Source of the DNA: Trebouxia sp. TZW2008
Taxonomy: Eukaryota > Chlorophyta > Trebouxiophyceae > Trebouxiales > Trebouxiaceae
Assembly: GCA_002118135.1 (NCBI GenBank)
Contig: BDIU01000172.1
Coordinates: 242,165 to 306,164 of the forward strand
Reading direction: 5' to 3'
DNA length: 64,000 nt
Part shown: in pieces, positions 1-12,700 of the stretch
Position numbering within the stretch: position 1 is the first letter of the stretch
Layout of the letters: each line of letters opens with the position of its first letter
The notes under the pieces: generated by a model
What the model saw: the letters and a program-made list of their open reading frames with translations, nothing else
What the model was told of the DNA's origin: nothing
Database searches by the model: none
Position numbers and translations under genes: made by a program

Positions 1-324
1 AGTGAAATGCTCAGCAATGAGCAGCAAACAACTGATTGACACATTTTTTTCCATACGGACTAGCACAACTGTGCTGCGCGCTCTGCAAGAGGGTTGCAGG
101 TTAAATGACTGAGTGTGCATTGATGTATATGCCAAACACACAGACACCACACAGGTGTGGTTCACATCAGTTGATTGCGCGGCGCACACAATTGTTACAA
201 TAAGGAGTATCTGTCAGGCTGTATGGTGAAAAAGGACAGCATTGCACCTGCCCTGCACTGCTTCATGCGTTCTCTGAACACTCACATTGCGGAACTAGGG
301 TAAAGAATGATATGAGTAGACTAT

Positions 325-1029
325 CTACAAGTTCTTCTTGACATCCCTCTGGGCATCCTTGGCTGTACCCTTGGCGTCACGGGCAGCGTTGTCTGCCTTG
401 TCTGATGCCTTGTCGGCAGCCTTCTCAGTGCTTTTCTGACTGCAACACACGGCAGGGTCAACACAATGAACATGGTTGATACCAGGCCTTCAGGTACACA
501 AGACACAGTCAACACAACAGACATGGTGTCACGAAAATCGAGGTCAACAGACAATCCAGCAAGAAAAACGGCAAAATGGCGCTGCAACGCAAATCTGCAG
601 ACGCGGCACAACAAAGCGCAGGAAAGCTTACGCGTCCTTGGCGCCACCCTTGACAGTCTCCTTGGCGTCCTTGGCGCCGTCCTTGATGCTGTCAGCGGCG
701 TCCTTGACGGCACCCTTGGCATCCTTGTAGGCATCCTTGGCCTTGTCGCCAAGGTCCTGCATGTCAAACTCGGTCAGGGTGGAGGTGATCGGTGATGCCA
801 ATGAAGCCTGATGACCTAACGAAGCCGTTCGTGCAACGAGCTATTGGCTGCGGCCAAGCATGCAAGCATTGCTCAAGCGAACAAGTACCTCTGCGCGGAC
901 AATCATGCTGCGGCGACCAGCAACGCGGGCTGCAGGAGCACGGAAGCTTCTGATGGCGGATGGGCGTGCAGCACGGGTCTGCACGGCCACGGGCCTGAAG
1001 CTTGTGCTTGTCATTGTAACGGCCTGCAT
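325..1029 (-). CDS. Plastid-targeted LEA-like stress protein, 3 exons
   Basis: Three exons (889-1029, 632-807, 325-439) join in phase to give 143 aa. Residues 1-47 look like a chloroplast transit peptide: rich in Arg, Ala and Ser with almost no acidic residues, followed by a VRAE stretch typical of algal processing sites. The mature part is very hydrophilic and built from Lys/Asp/Ala heptad- to 11-mer-like repeats (units such as KDAKGAVKDAADSIKDG and DKASDKADNAARDAKG), the signature of group 3 LEA proteins. LEA proteins of this type are known to protect membranes and enzymes during drying or freezing; a plastid stroma location is inferred. Intron 1 starts GTACTT and ends CATCAG; intron 2 is GTAAGC...TTGCAG. 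A TGTAA motif (algal poly(A) signal) lies about 130 nt past the stop. It resembles the ten-exon LEA gene at 26257-30973 in composition. Confidence 0.8.
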
Positions 1030-1749
1030 GTTGGCGACTTGTTCGAGTCTAGCAAAAACGGTATCGAAAGCTTATCGGTGTGTGCAAAATCTCGCAGTAG
1101 GTATGAGTGCTATCTGCTTGTATCGCTAAAAGGCGGGGTGTCCACAGGTACTGAATTCAGCTTCCTATCAATTGCCGTTAATCTAAATTTAGGTGAGTCG
1201 GCAAATTGTAGTGACCTAGCCAATCTGACAGTGACTTTGTTCACGTGCGCCGAAACGTGACGGTGCTTCTCCTCTGTCTCAGTTGCTGACGTGGGCAGTG
1301 GCCAAAGGCAACAGCACTTCTGCAATCGGCGTGTGTATGCTTGTGTGACAAGTTGTGTCTCTGACAGCCCGGCAACATTGTCGATGCGCTCATGAGTCAA
1401 TTATTTGCCTCACATCAAGCACAGCCGTTGTCGTTTGATGCTAAGCCTTTTAACAAAATCGCTGAGAATCATCTGTTTACACTTGGTTTTGAATTGGCAG
1501 TACGCAATGAGGAGGTTTTGCTGCACCTACTGCAGGTGCCAAGTAAACTTTGCAACACAATTCTGAGCTGCTTGCCCTGTGGTCAAATTGAAAACCAATG
1601 CTGAATACTACTGCTGCTGCTGTAAACACACTTTGTTGTGCTGATCAAAGAATAGCCAGGGCACACCACAGACTGTAAGTATGACTGCATACAGTCAGCA
1701 GCCACGTACACACCACAGCTATTTAACTGAACCATTACTCAACCCAAAG
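1030..1749. other. Intergenic region upstream of the LEA-like gene
   Basis: No convincing gene here. It holds the promoter and 5' region of the LEA-like gene and the 3' flank of the GTP cyclohydrolase gene. The short open frames have no recognisable motifs and no partner exons. Confidence 0.5.
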
Positions 1750-4229
1750 TCACTTTGCTTGCTTATGTAATGTTGTCAACTGCAAAAGAAGCTTAGCTCG
1801 CAAAGAAGGGTCCTTGGCAGTAAGGCCACGTGTGGCTAATGTAATTGTGCTGCTGGCATGCTTCTCTACACCACGTGCTACCATGCACATGTGTGCTGCC
1901 TCACAAGTGACAACTGTACCTAAAGCCCCTGAGACCATTTGGACTGCATCAGCCAACTGGTTTGTCAATCGTTCTTGAATCTGCAGACGGTGACTGTAAC
2001 TCAACACTATAGACTTGACTTGCTCTACTGTCAGCTGGACTGAACCTGGGCCATGAAGGACGGCTATGTGTGCCACACCATGGAAAGGTAACATGTGGTG
2101 TTCACACTGAGACGCGAACTGGACATGCCATTCTTGTATCTGAGAGCTGCTGCACTCCTCAGGAGGCATGTCATTTGCTGACTGCATGTGCACATCACTG
2201 GTGGTTGCAGCTGTTGGATGTGTCTGCATGAGCTGCTGATGGAAATCTGGCATTGGCTGCTGCTTGGCACCAGAAGTTGACGCCAGAAGGAGCTGTACAT
2301 AGCGCTGTGGCGTGCCTTGTAACTCCTGCAAGTACACAACAAGCTCAAGCAACTGCCACTGCATTGCAAGTTGACCATGCAGCCCTTGAGCTTCACTACT
2401 GCAAATTCACAACACTCAAAAGCAACTGACACTGCACTGCGAGCTGGCACTAAGCAACAATGGAGCTTGATTCCTGCAATACACTAATGTGTAATAGCAA
2501 CTGGCATTGCCATACAAGCCGAAACCAAGCCATTCTTGAGCTCGGCACTGTTCATGATACCCGTACGAGTAGCACAGCAGTCATAGCTATGTGCAGGTGG
2601 TGCAGCAATGCACTTGATTACCACCAAGATATGTGCAGAGCAAGTGAATGGTGAATTACACGCAGCAGGCAATGCATTTGCCAACCCAGTGAGTAAATTC
2701 CTACCAGCCTGTCTACATCTTCCCCAATTTCTTGCAGTATGACCCCCACAGCCGCCTCCATCTCTCCAACTGTACTCTGCATGGCGTAGTCATCAGCTTC
2801 CATGCTAGAAGCCATGTCCTCAAGCTGAAACTGATGGACAGAAGCTACTGTGCCTGAGCCGCCGTTTCTGGCAAAAATACGCCTCGACCCTGTGCTGGAC
2901 ATGAATTGAACATGGGGCTGATGCCTTGCAGCTGTTACGCTTGCTGAATGGTGTGACGCGCTGCTTGAGGCATCTGGTGACTGCAGGTTGTTGCTGTCTC
3001 TGGGCACTCTGGGCAAGGCTGTGGCTGGGACAGGGATGCCATGGAGCTGAAGCATGCACAACAACTCCTGCAAAATAACTGTTGTTGCCATCTGAATTTG
3101 AGCAATGAGAGCTGCTGTTGTGTATGCATGACAGCAGTGAGGTAGCTGCAGAAAAGACACAGATGCAACATGGGCAAACTACCTCTGAGCAGCTGACATG
3201 TTGTTCACTCGCAATCAACTATTCTTGGCTGTCAATCATGGCAAACACAAGATACAACATACAATATACAACATACAACATACAAGACAGGTATGAAGCT
3301 TGCTGAACAAGCTGACTGCTAAATGCAGCTGGACTGCATGACAATTAGGGTATGTCGGCACAAAGACGCAGGACTTATACAATGCCCATTGCAGCTGCCT
3401 TCCAGCACAGCAAAAGTTTGCATTGATCTAGTAAAGATGATGAGCCTTGCCTGCATACAGCTGCTTGACACATCTTGGAAGCAGCCAGAGGACGCAGAAG
3501 ACACAAAGAAGTCTGCTTCTGGGCCATGCGCCAGATGCCTTGCTTCCATGACAATTGCAGCACCCTTTGGAGCCAGCTCCTGTTGCAATGCCACTAGTAT
3601 CTGGTTGGTCAGGCGCTGCTGTGACTGCAGCTGCCTTGAGAATAGCTTGGTCACTCTGGCCAGCTTGCTCAAGCCTAGAACAACGCCGTTGCTGGGGACA
3701 TAAGCGACGTGGCAGCGCCCATAGAAGGGCAGCAGGTCTGCTTCGCTGGTGGATGCAAACTCTATGTCCCTGACAATGACCATGCTGCCATTGCCATCTG
3801 ATACTATTGGCTCATGGAAGATAGCACCGCCCAGGACACTGCATAGCAGCGCAGGTGTCAGTCGCAACAGACTGGTAAATGAGAGAGGATGTGCTGGGCC
3901 AGAGAATTGTTCAGATGCCATGACACCAACCTGTGCAAATCCTGTTTGTACCCGCTTGAAACGTCAACCCAGGCTTTTGCAACCCTCTGCAAAACAAAGG
4001 CAAGAGTCAATTCAGCAATGCAGGTTGCTGCGTTTCGGGCTGTCGTCAGACAGACTGCGCTGCTAACCTTAGGAGTGTCTCGCAAACCCTCCCTGCTGAT
4101 GTCCTCTCCCACTCCTGACAACAAGACTCTGACCGCGCTCTGAAGCCTGAGAAGGTCGGCTTCCGGGTATATATCAGCCGTGGTGATAGACGCGCCAGAG
4201 TCCTCGGTCGACACTGCTGACGCGCCCAT
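1750..4229 (-). CDS. GCH1: GTP cyclohydrolase I, plant-type tandem two-domain enzyme
   Basis: Catalyses GTP to dihydroneopterin triphosphate, the first step of folate/pterin synthesis; the plant enzyme is cytosolic. Exons 4068-4229, 3931-3986, 3472-3838, 2705-3091 and 1750-2325 join in phase to 515 aa. Two FolE-like domains are visible. Domain 1 (about residues 25-200) has GEDISREGLRDTPK, RVAKAW and GLSKLARVTKLFSRQLQSQQ. Domain 2 (about 310-515) has EIGEDVDRLELQGTPQRY, a complete CEHHMLPFHG zinc motif, HRLQIQERLTNQ and HMCMVARGVEK. Domain 1 reads TSEADLLPFYG where the Cys-Glu-His-His signature should be and lacks the third zinc Cys, so only domain 2 keeps the full zinc site. This split is known for plant GCH1. 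The linker in exon 4 is Ser/Ala-rich and longer than in land plants. There is no transit peptide. The exon 3/4 junction (donor at 3471, acceptor at 3092) was chosen by protein alignment. Confidence 0.9.
3241..3292 (+). repeat. Short (ACATACA)n-type repeat in a GCH1 intron
   Basis: Imperfect tandem of 7-8 bp ACATACA/ATATACA units inside intron 3 of the GTP cyclohydrolase gene. No function suggested. Confidence 0.7.
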
Positions 4230-5052
4230 GAGCCGTGCAGTCGGGGCTTAGCGCTGTTCGGCTACCTATGACACGTCGATCTCAACAAGTAAACCGCGCC
4301 AAGCCGCGCTTTGCGATGCGAGGTGATCAGAATCTGTGCGAGTTGCCGCAGCAGTACCAGCTCAGGGCGCTTCGCAGCAGTAGCGACGAGCTGAGCATCT
4401 CATTGCTTTGCGCAGGAGGCGTGATGACATGCAAGGGTTTGGATGCTAACATGCAAAGCATGCTGGGGTTCCATGTGGCTCAGACCTCACCACAATGCAT
4501 GTTATTGCAAGCGCATTATTGTTTGCTGGATGCCGGGCGAGAACATGCTATGCATTTTCAGGACACCAATGTAGCGAGTGATAGACGTATACTTGTTTGA
4601 CCAGATCTGGCAAAGCTGAAACTTGTAGTGCACATATGCATGCATTGCAATCAATTGCACCTGGCACCCAGGTGCATGAGCTCCTGACACACCAGGTTCA
4701 CGCGAGCAATGTTTGTGTCAACGGTAGTCTGTGAGTTGAGTCTGGGTCAACATGCAGGACCATGGCAATGTAGCAGATGCTGCATGCATGCATTACCATA
4801 TGCATCATGACATGCATGGCAGTCTTGTGTGAGCAGCAGGCCTGGGACGGCAAGCATGTATGACGGCAGCCTGCAAACAGGAAAGCAACATCTGCAGCAA
4901 GGGGTGCAGGCAGGCACAAGGTGGGGTACACAAGCCAGGGCCCCCTTTGCCCCCTTAGTGCAGTTTGAACAGCCTGCTTAGTACACCGAAGGACCTGGGA
5001 TTGCAACTTTCGTTTGTACAAACAGCGAAGCTCCGGTGCATGCACATAGTTC
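4230..5052. promoter_or_regulatory. Divergent promoter region between GCH1 and ADF
   Basis: 823 bp between two head-to-head start codons (GCH1 at 4229 on minus, ADF at 5053 on plus). It must carry both promoters. It has many GCATGC/TGCATG-type palindromic words around 4617-4810, but no TATA box or other element can be assigned firmly. Confidence 0.5.
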
Positions 5053-6476
5053 ATGAGTGACGACTCGTTTGAGATGACAGACTGCCTTAAGACAGCCAGG
5101 AGTGCGCTTGAGCAGAGTTTGATCGAGAGTACCGACTACGATCAAGTGAAAGCAGCCTTCTTACGGGCGCAACAGATCAGAGCTGGCCTGGACGCTGGCT
5201 TCATACGGCAGGACGACTATGAACAGATCAAGCACACTTTTCTGCAGTCTCTGCAAGGCATGGCAGTGACGCCGAGCCCCAGCACTCAGCATGGCTTTCA
5301 AACAGCTGATGGCAGGGCAGATGAGCAGCACGCTGTGCCTGCTTCTGCACCTGCGACACAGCAGCCTCAGCCAGGCAGCAGGCAGAACAATCGTCAGTCG
5401 TCATTCACATCAGCATCAGCAGCACCAAGTGCTGCACAGTCAACAGCACCTGCACAAGCAGCACCATCAGGGCCTGTCACAGCAGGTGCTGCCACAATAC
5501 CTGCTGATATACCAAAGATGGGAGGCAATAGGCCCAAGCAACCACAAGGGGTAAAGTCTACGCTCTGTTGCAATGTGCCACACATGCAGAGGAGTCTTGA
5601 GGGTAGCGTGACAATTGGAGCCCTTGACAATCTGTTTCTGTTGCAGACATCCATGAGTGGCATAGCAGTTACAGAAGATGCTGTCAATCTGTACTACTAC
5701 ATGAAGGCCAAGTCTGTGGTATGCGCAATACTCACCTTTAGTGTCACCACTTTGCCCAAGTCATGTGTAGCTAAATTTGGGCATTTGACATGATTTTATC
5801 CTTGCAGTACCGATGGGCATTGTGGAAGCTGAACGACGCTGGTAATGAGGTAGGTATTGCACCTGGCAGTCATGCAAACTCTATAAAACATATCAGCTGT
5901 GCTGTTCAACAAGTTTTGCCTGTTTTCTGTGCACAGGTTGTCATAGCAGGGGTTGGTTCCAAAGACTCACAGTTGAGTGAGCTTCTGGGATACCTACCAA
6001 ACACTGACTGCAGATATGGAGGTCGGCAATCTTGCATGGTACACTGTGTGGGTGTGCGACATGTGGGTGTTGACTAAGATTGGGTTTGATGTCTTGCAGT
6101 GTATGACTATCAGTACATCAACAGCGATGGATGTGTTTTTAACAAGCTGATCTTTCTGAACTGGTAAGGCTTTGAACGTTTTGTGCTTGTTGTCCATTTG
6201 CTGCTTCCCATCATACACCAACGGTATTTGCCACAAATCTCATGCTGAGGTCTAGAATTTCAGCATACGCAAACACAGTCAACTGATGTATGTTTGTTTG
6301 AATCCAGGGCTCCTGACACAGCAAAGATCAAAGCCAAAATGATGTATGCGTCAACCAAGGACTTTTTCAAGGGTCACCTAGATGGTCTAAGCATTGAACT
6401 GCAAGCCAATGAGCATGACGAGATTACTGAGGAAGCAATAGGCGAATCTGTCAAGTCTGTCATCACTAGACAGTGA
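5053..6476 (+). CDS. ADF: ADF/cofilin with long N-terminal extension
   Basis: Six exons (5053-5550, 5647-5718, 5808-5849, 5937-6021, 6100-6163, 6308-6476) join in phase to 309 aa. The C-terminal ~140 residues are a complete actin-depolymerising factor domain: SGIAVTEDAVNLYYYMKAKS at the start, LGYLPNTDCRYGVYDYQYIN, LIFLNWAPDTAKIKAKMMYA with the actin-binding long helix, and FFKGHLDGLSIELQA. ADF/cofilins sever and depolymerise F-actin in the cytoplasm. Usual ADFs are about 140 aa and start near the SG. Here about 168 extra residues precede it: a helical segment with two copies of a DYxQ(V/I)KxxFLxxxQ motif (about residues 27-72), then a Pro/Ala/Gln/Ser-rich linker. The extension is one open exon in the same frame, so it is probably real. 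The gene is head-to-head with GCH1 and convergent with IFT139. Confidence 0.9.
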
Positions 6477-6782
6477 GCTGAAGGGTTTATTCAGCAGGAC
6501 ATCTTGACATGTGGGTTTCCACCAAGTCACACCTGACTGGCAGCAAAGCTTTTCTTGTATCATCTGACCAACAGGGCAGTCTGAACCCTGACCAAGACTG
6601 ACACTCGTTCTTCCTGTTCAATTCCATTGTGATGTGTTCTGACTTTCACGACACTGAAATGTGCTCTGATAAGCTCTTCCCACAAAGTGTTCAAGTTCCC
6701 ACAGTGAGAGAACCATTTGAATTCTCAAAGCAGAAGTTATGCAGCCTAATTGCACTCAACCTGCAGTGTTACATGACAGCTT
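6477..6782. other. Convergent 3' region between ADF and IFT139
   Basis: Short intergenic stretch holding the two 3' UTRs. A TGTAA motif on the minus strand (6769-6773) lies about 10 nt after the IFT139 stop and would suit as its poly(A) signal. No gene seen. Confidence 0.5.
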
Positions 6783-9700
6783 TCATGGTCTCAAGCTGGA
6801 TCTTGCTTTGTCTAGGATGTCTTGCTTCATTCTAGGGTAGTTTGGATGGCTTTTGAGAACCTTGTGACACACATCAACTGCATCCACAAACCGACTGGCC
6901 TTCAGGTAGTTGAAGGCAAGCTTGTACCCAATTGCTGGTGATGCTTGCTGCTCAAATCTCCAAGCTCTTTCATAATGCTCAGCAGCATCCTGCAGGACAG
7001 TGTGTGCTTGAGTCTGCTGGCACTGCACGAGTCTGGAATCAAGCTTTTCAATGCAAGAAAAGCTGCAGCTTACCCCGAGGTCCAACAACAATTTCGGCAC
7101 ATGCTTCAGCACATACCTTGTATGCCTGCTCCCTCTCCAATATTGAGCCCAAGCGCTCCCAAGCCTTCCCACATGAAGCGTTGTGCTTGATGCATTTGCG
7201 GCAGAGGTCCTGCATAGCAAAATGCTTGACTGAAAACGCATGACAATGTTGCAAACAAGCGTCTTCTTGGCTGAGCAGCATGGCTCACATTGTTATTGTG
7301 TATCATGTATCTGGTGGCAGCTGATTGCACAGCCAAAAACAGCATATGCGACACAAAACACGTCTGCTTGCAAAGCTGGTTTTGAACATTGTCCTCTTGT
7401 AAGAGGTCTCATGCAGCACCAGACCAAGGTCGTGCTGAGCCACTCACTTACCTGTGCCAAATCAAATTTGCCACTCTGGATGTAGATGTCAGCTAGCAAG
7501 AGCCAGGCTCGCTCGTATTGATCTGCATCGTCTGCAACGTAGGGGATCTTTTGTATATGCTTCAACTGATTTCTGCAGCGCAAACACCCTGTTGTTGTCT
7601 CACAGCAGCAAGAAGGGAACAGAAATTCTGGACTCTGGCGAGCACAGCACTTAGTGACATTGCCTGGTTTGATTGCAGTTGCATTGCTGCCATCCAGGGG
7701 AACAGACAAAGGCTCTGGTATTAGTCTATGGCTTCACAGTTTGAATGCTTGCAGTTCCTGGCTCATTCCGGCTGATCTGTAGGCATGTCATGCATGCCAG
7801 CTACACGCTGAATTACAAGCATCACCTTGCTTTGGGTATCTGCTTCTTGAGCATGAAGGCTGAAGCCAAAGCCAGTAGCACTGGCACACTCTCCCTATCT
7901 TGGCCAGCCAGCTCCAACAGTTGCTTCAAGGCAGACTCCAGATCATCCTGTTGCCCCCTTGCCATCTCAGCGTAGCAGCTGAGCACCTACAGCATTGCCA
8001 CTGTAGCTTTGTACAAGCCTTGCCTCAAGGCAAAGCTGTTTTGCAAATCTTGGAAATGTGACTAAGATTCAAACAAGTCTGTCCAACAGTCTTTGTGCTT
8101 CAAGTCAACAAGCGTGCATGCTTTTCCACTGCTAACGACATGCAGCTCACAGGAGGTGCCGTGCAGGTACACATCTCCTCCAGCCTATTCTGTACTGCGT
8201 ACTGGCAACAGCACTGAAGCAAGGAAGGGAACCACCCTGTGCTGCACAGCGACCGCTTTAGTAATATGTACGTCTGCAGACGGTCAGGCAGAATGAGCTA
8301 TCAGAAATATATCAGGAAAAGTTGCAGTGATTACCTTGTGTTGTACAGCAACTGCCTCGGTGACATGTACATCACTGAGCAGCCTCTGGGCAGCTGCAAC
8401 AGCCTCCAGATTGGCTTGGAGGGGCTGCTCACTAGGGCTGTAACCCTGCTCTGCCTGTGCCCAGAGAACCTCGATCTCTGGGTATAGATAGATCTCTGCC
8501 ATCTGGAAGGTTGCTTGCGCTTCCCTGTATACATACATATTCAAGCGTTCACAGCTGCATAGCATTGCGCTTGCCTGCATGTATGCACATCCAAACGGTG
8601 ATGATTGCATACCTCAGAGATCACTGCACTGAACAAAGATGTGGATCTGAGCTTGAGAGGCCAGCTTGCTAGCATGTCATTGTGTTTGTTTGATGCAAAT
8701 CAGACTGCATCTTAGCTGATGACAGATGCAGGCCAAGCGACTCAACGCTGTTCAGCTCCCACTTGACTCAGGAGAGGCATATACACAACTTTGCCTGATG
8801 CATCTGAATGGGTGGCTCAGTGATGCAATCAAACAGATGCAGTACACAGTGCATGGACTCCACTGAAAATGGCTTGCTTTCGATCAATCAGCTTCAGTAC
8901 ATGCATACACAGCGCTATGCAATTAGCATGCAGACAAGTAGTATGTCAATGAATGAAAGTGAGTTGGGTGATGTGAGTATGTTACACAGCATGTATCGTT
9001 TCAAGACTTTCAGCCTGCTAAGAGAGGGTTAATACCAGTGACTGTCTTTTCTAGCCAGGTTGAAGGCCTTGAGGGCAACCTTGTGATTGCTGCAGTGCCT
9101 CTCATGAAGGCCTTGGCAGTAGTGCAGTCCTGCAAGCAATCAATCACTTTGCACACGGTGTGTGTCTGTTGCTTTGATTTTGTGTTCTCCTTTGCACACT
9201 TCCAGCAATTGCTGTCATCACAAAGGCAGCTTCATATACTTACATAGGCACGTCGCAGCGTAATGCTTATGCAATCATGAACTCTTTTTATTGCGGTCCG
9301 GAGGCAAAGAAGCATGCTGTGCAGACATAGACTAGCAGAACTCCATATGGCAAAAGAGGCTGTGCCACATGATGCTGTCAGACGTTGCGTGCTTTGCACC
9401 CTATTGTGCTTCATCTGTGCAACATACCTGCAATGCCAGCTGTTCTGGTGGCATGCTCCTGGGCAGGGTGAAGGAAATCCTGCCTTTCCTGCTTCTGACA
9501 CTAAGTAGGCACCATGCTGTCATGCAGCACATGTCAAGCAAACGCATACAACTGCTTCATCTGTGCAACACACCTGCAATGCCAGCTGTTCTGGAGGCAT
9601 GTTCCTGGGCAGTTTGCAGGAAGCCCTGCCCTTCCTGCACCTGCCCCACCCTCCTCACGAGGATCAGCAGCTGCGCTAGTGCCATGTAGTTGCTGGGCGA

Positions 9701-12700
9701 CTGCTGCAGCAGCTGCTCCAGCTCTTGCAGAGCCTCACTGTACTGGTCCTGCAATTCAGCACGACATGTTACTGTAATTTTCTAGCTTTTTTTGGATGTT
9801 GACTGAAAGTATTGAAATGTTTGGGAGGAATCTTTGCTATGGGCAAACAAACTCAAGCTTGACCCATATGCACAACACATTAATCATTCACCTGAACTCC
9901 AATCGGCGCCTTGCCTGAACAAAGTTGTGACTATGTACAAGAACTGGCGATGGCATTTGTAGCTGCTGCTGCAATCTGTGCAAATCTTGTGTGCTGTGTT
10001 GCTTTGACTCAGGCATGAGGTTGCTGTACAGCAGGCATATGCAGTGTTGCTGCTTTGGCTATTTCATGGGAAGATGTTTGCGAGACAGAAGGTAAGACCA
10101 ATGCTTGGTGTGGCAAAGTAATTTGTTTGGTGGCAACAGAGCAATAGCTGCTATACACAGCAGCATTGCAGCCAGGTTCTATGCTATCGAGTCCCTTTGC
10201 CATGAGATTCATGCACAGAGGAAACAGCAAACAATGCAGACTCAGGCGATCGAGGCCAGAATTTCATGCACAAATCGTCCACAAGCTGCAGTGGACGAGC
10301 AAACTTTGAGTCAGGTGAAGCAAGATCTGACCTGTGAGCAGTGCAGCTGCACCATCAACAGCCGAGCATCGACATTGTCAGGCTGTGATGCCAGAAGCTG
10401 TGCACAGACAGAGCGGCCCGCTTCTACTTCTCCCTTATCCAGGTGCAGCTTGACTAAGGCCAGGGCTGCTGCAGGATGCCCCTCATGTGCCTGTACAGCC
10501 CCCTTGTAGGCTTTGACTGCCTGCAAAGAAGAGGAATGGGGTTGTATTCAGTGATGCGTCATAATCTGATCAGCTTTCTGTTGGCTGGCGTACAGACTGG
10601 TTATAACTACATGCATCTCTGCTGCAGTTTGCTCATGGGCAGCAACAAGATCAAGGTGCTCTCCCAGACCCGTGCTGGGATAGACAGACACAGAGACACA
10701 CATACAGACAGACACAGAGACAGACACACAAACAGACCTGATCAGCTTTCTGCTGGCTGGCGTACAAGCTGGCTAAATCTACTTGCATGTCTGCTGCTGT
10801 CTGCTTGTGGGCAGCCACAATGTCAGGATGCTCTCCCAAAACCCTGCTCAGCAACCCCTTTTGTGACTCCAAAGCCTGTTTCAAAGTGTCCTCATATTGA
10901 TCCATGTTGCCCCTGCCCTGCAGCACACCAAAGCTCACATGACCTTAGCTAGTGATGTACAGTGAAGTGTCACCGGGCAGCCAGATGCTCTGCAGTCGTG
11001 ATACCACAGTAAGTCATGTTCTGAAGTAGCTGCTGTTATGCAAACAGAGAGCATGGAACACACAAGGTACAGGACAGCTGGCCTTGTGTTCAAACAAATT
11101 ACAGGACAGCTGATGCTATGTACGCACAAGGGACGGGAGAGCTGACCTTGTGTACTTTGGCCATAATGGCAAGGGCTTTGACAGCTGTGGCCTGCCTCTC
11201 AATGCTGTCTGCACCTTCCCTGCCCCGCTCCACAATGCTTTGCAGCACCTGCAGGCAAGCAGGTCAGGAACTGTCCTGAGTTTGGCACAGACAGACAGAC
11301 AGAGCAAGTGCGAAAGATACACAAACAAAACGACAGATAAACAGCCAGCGCAACTGCAGTAAACAAACACACCAACAAACAAACAGACAGACAGACACTT
11401 TTCTTCACTGTCTGCCAATGCCTGTAGGAAAAATTGTGCCAAATGTCGTTGAGACCTTGACAGACATGAATATGTCTCCATCCGTATATGCACGCCATTC
11501 TTGGAGCCAACGCATCAGGTCAACCTTGTTTGAGCTGTGGTGAAGCTTACTCAAACCCAAAGCCAGCGATACAACATGGCAATCAAAAGCAAGTGGCATT
11601 GACCTGGAATGCCAAATGCAGTCATGGACACTGCAGTGACCATTACAATTTGATGCCAAATGCAGTATCAAGCTTGATGACATGGTCACTTTTTCAGCGC
11701 TGTCCCAGCTCTTCAGACGCAGCAGCAACTGCCCCAGGTGCAGCTGGAGACCCAGATTGGCAGGGCTGTTGCGCACAGCCCTGTGATAGTAGTCCAGTGC
11801 ACGCCGGTACTGATGAGTGGACAATAGAGCAGCTCCAATTTGGGCTGCCAGATCACCGTCCTTTGGCTGTTGCTCCAATGCAGCTTCTAGAGCCTGCATC
11901 GTAGCTGAGAAATCTTTTTAGCAGAATCGCAGGGTTCCTGCTGCAATACTTTTTCACAATCAGCTAACAAAACCTGCAACACCCCTCTGGTTTCGTTTGC
12001 TAATCTGATGCCTGCTAGTGCTGATGAATAGGCACCAGCACAGCTCCAATCTGAGCCGCTAGATCACCATCCTTTGGCTGCTGCTCCAATGTAGCTTCCA
12101 GAGCCTACATCACAGCTGAGGAAAACCTATCCAAGCAGTATTGCAGGGTGCCTGCTGCAATACTTTTTCACAATCAGCTTACAAAGCCTGCACCATCCCT
12201 GTGGTTCTCCTTTGCTGATCTAGTGCCTGCCAGTGCTGATGAGCAGGCACCAGCACAGCTCCACACTGAGCCGCTAGATCACCATCCTTTGGCTGCTGCT
12301 CCAATGTAGCTTCCAGAGCCTACATCACAGCTGAGGAATACCTATCCAAGCAGCGTTACGACAATTTTATGCCTCGGTCAGCTCACAAAGCCTGCACAAG
12401 CTCTGTGGTACATTTCTAGTAGTCTAGTGCATGCCAGTAATGATGACTGAAACAAACCATACTGATACTGCGCTGCCAGATCGCCATGCTTTGGCTGCTG
12501 CTTCAACGCACCTTGAAGAGCCTTCGTCACTGCTGCCCACAATCAGAAGAAGCATACAAGCAGACACTCAGCATTCCTGTTGTCCAGCTGTCAGCACATA
12601 GCTGCGGCCATAGCTGCTAAAGCCTTAGAACAATACGCACACCTTCATGAGGCCTCCAAAGCTGTTGCTCTCTCAAATGTGCTGCAAGCCGCCAACAAGT

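Noticed and set aside
321..795. Long frames on both strands over the LEA exons
   Set aside because: The GC-rich Lys/Asp/Ala repeats create open shadow frames. Only the minus-strand frame with splice sites gives a LEA protein.
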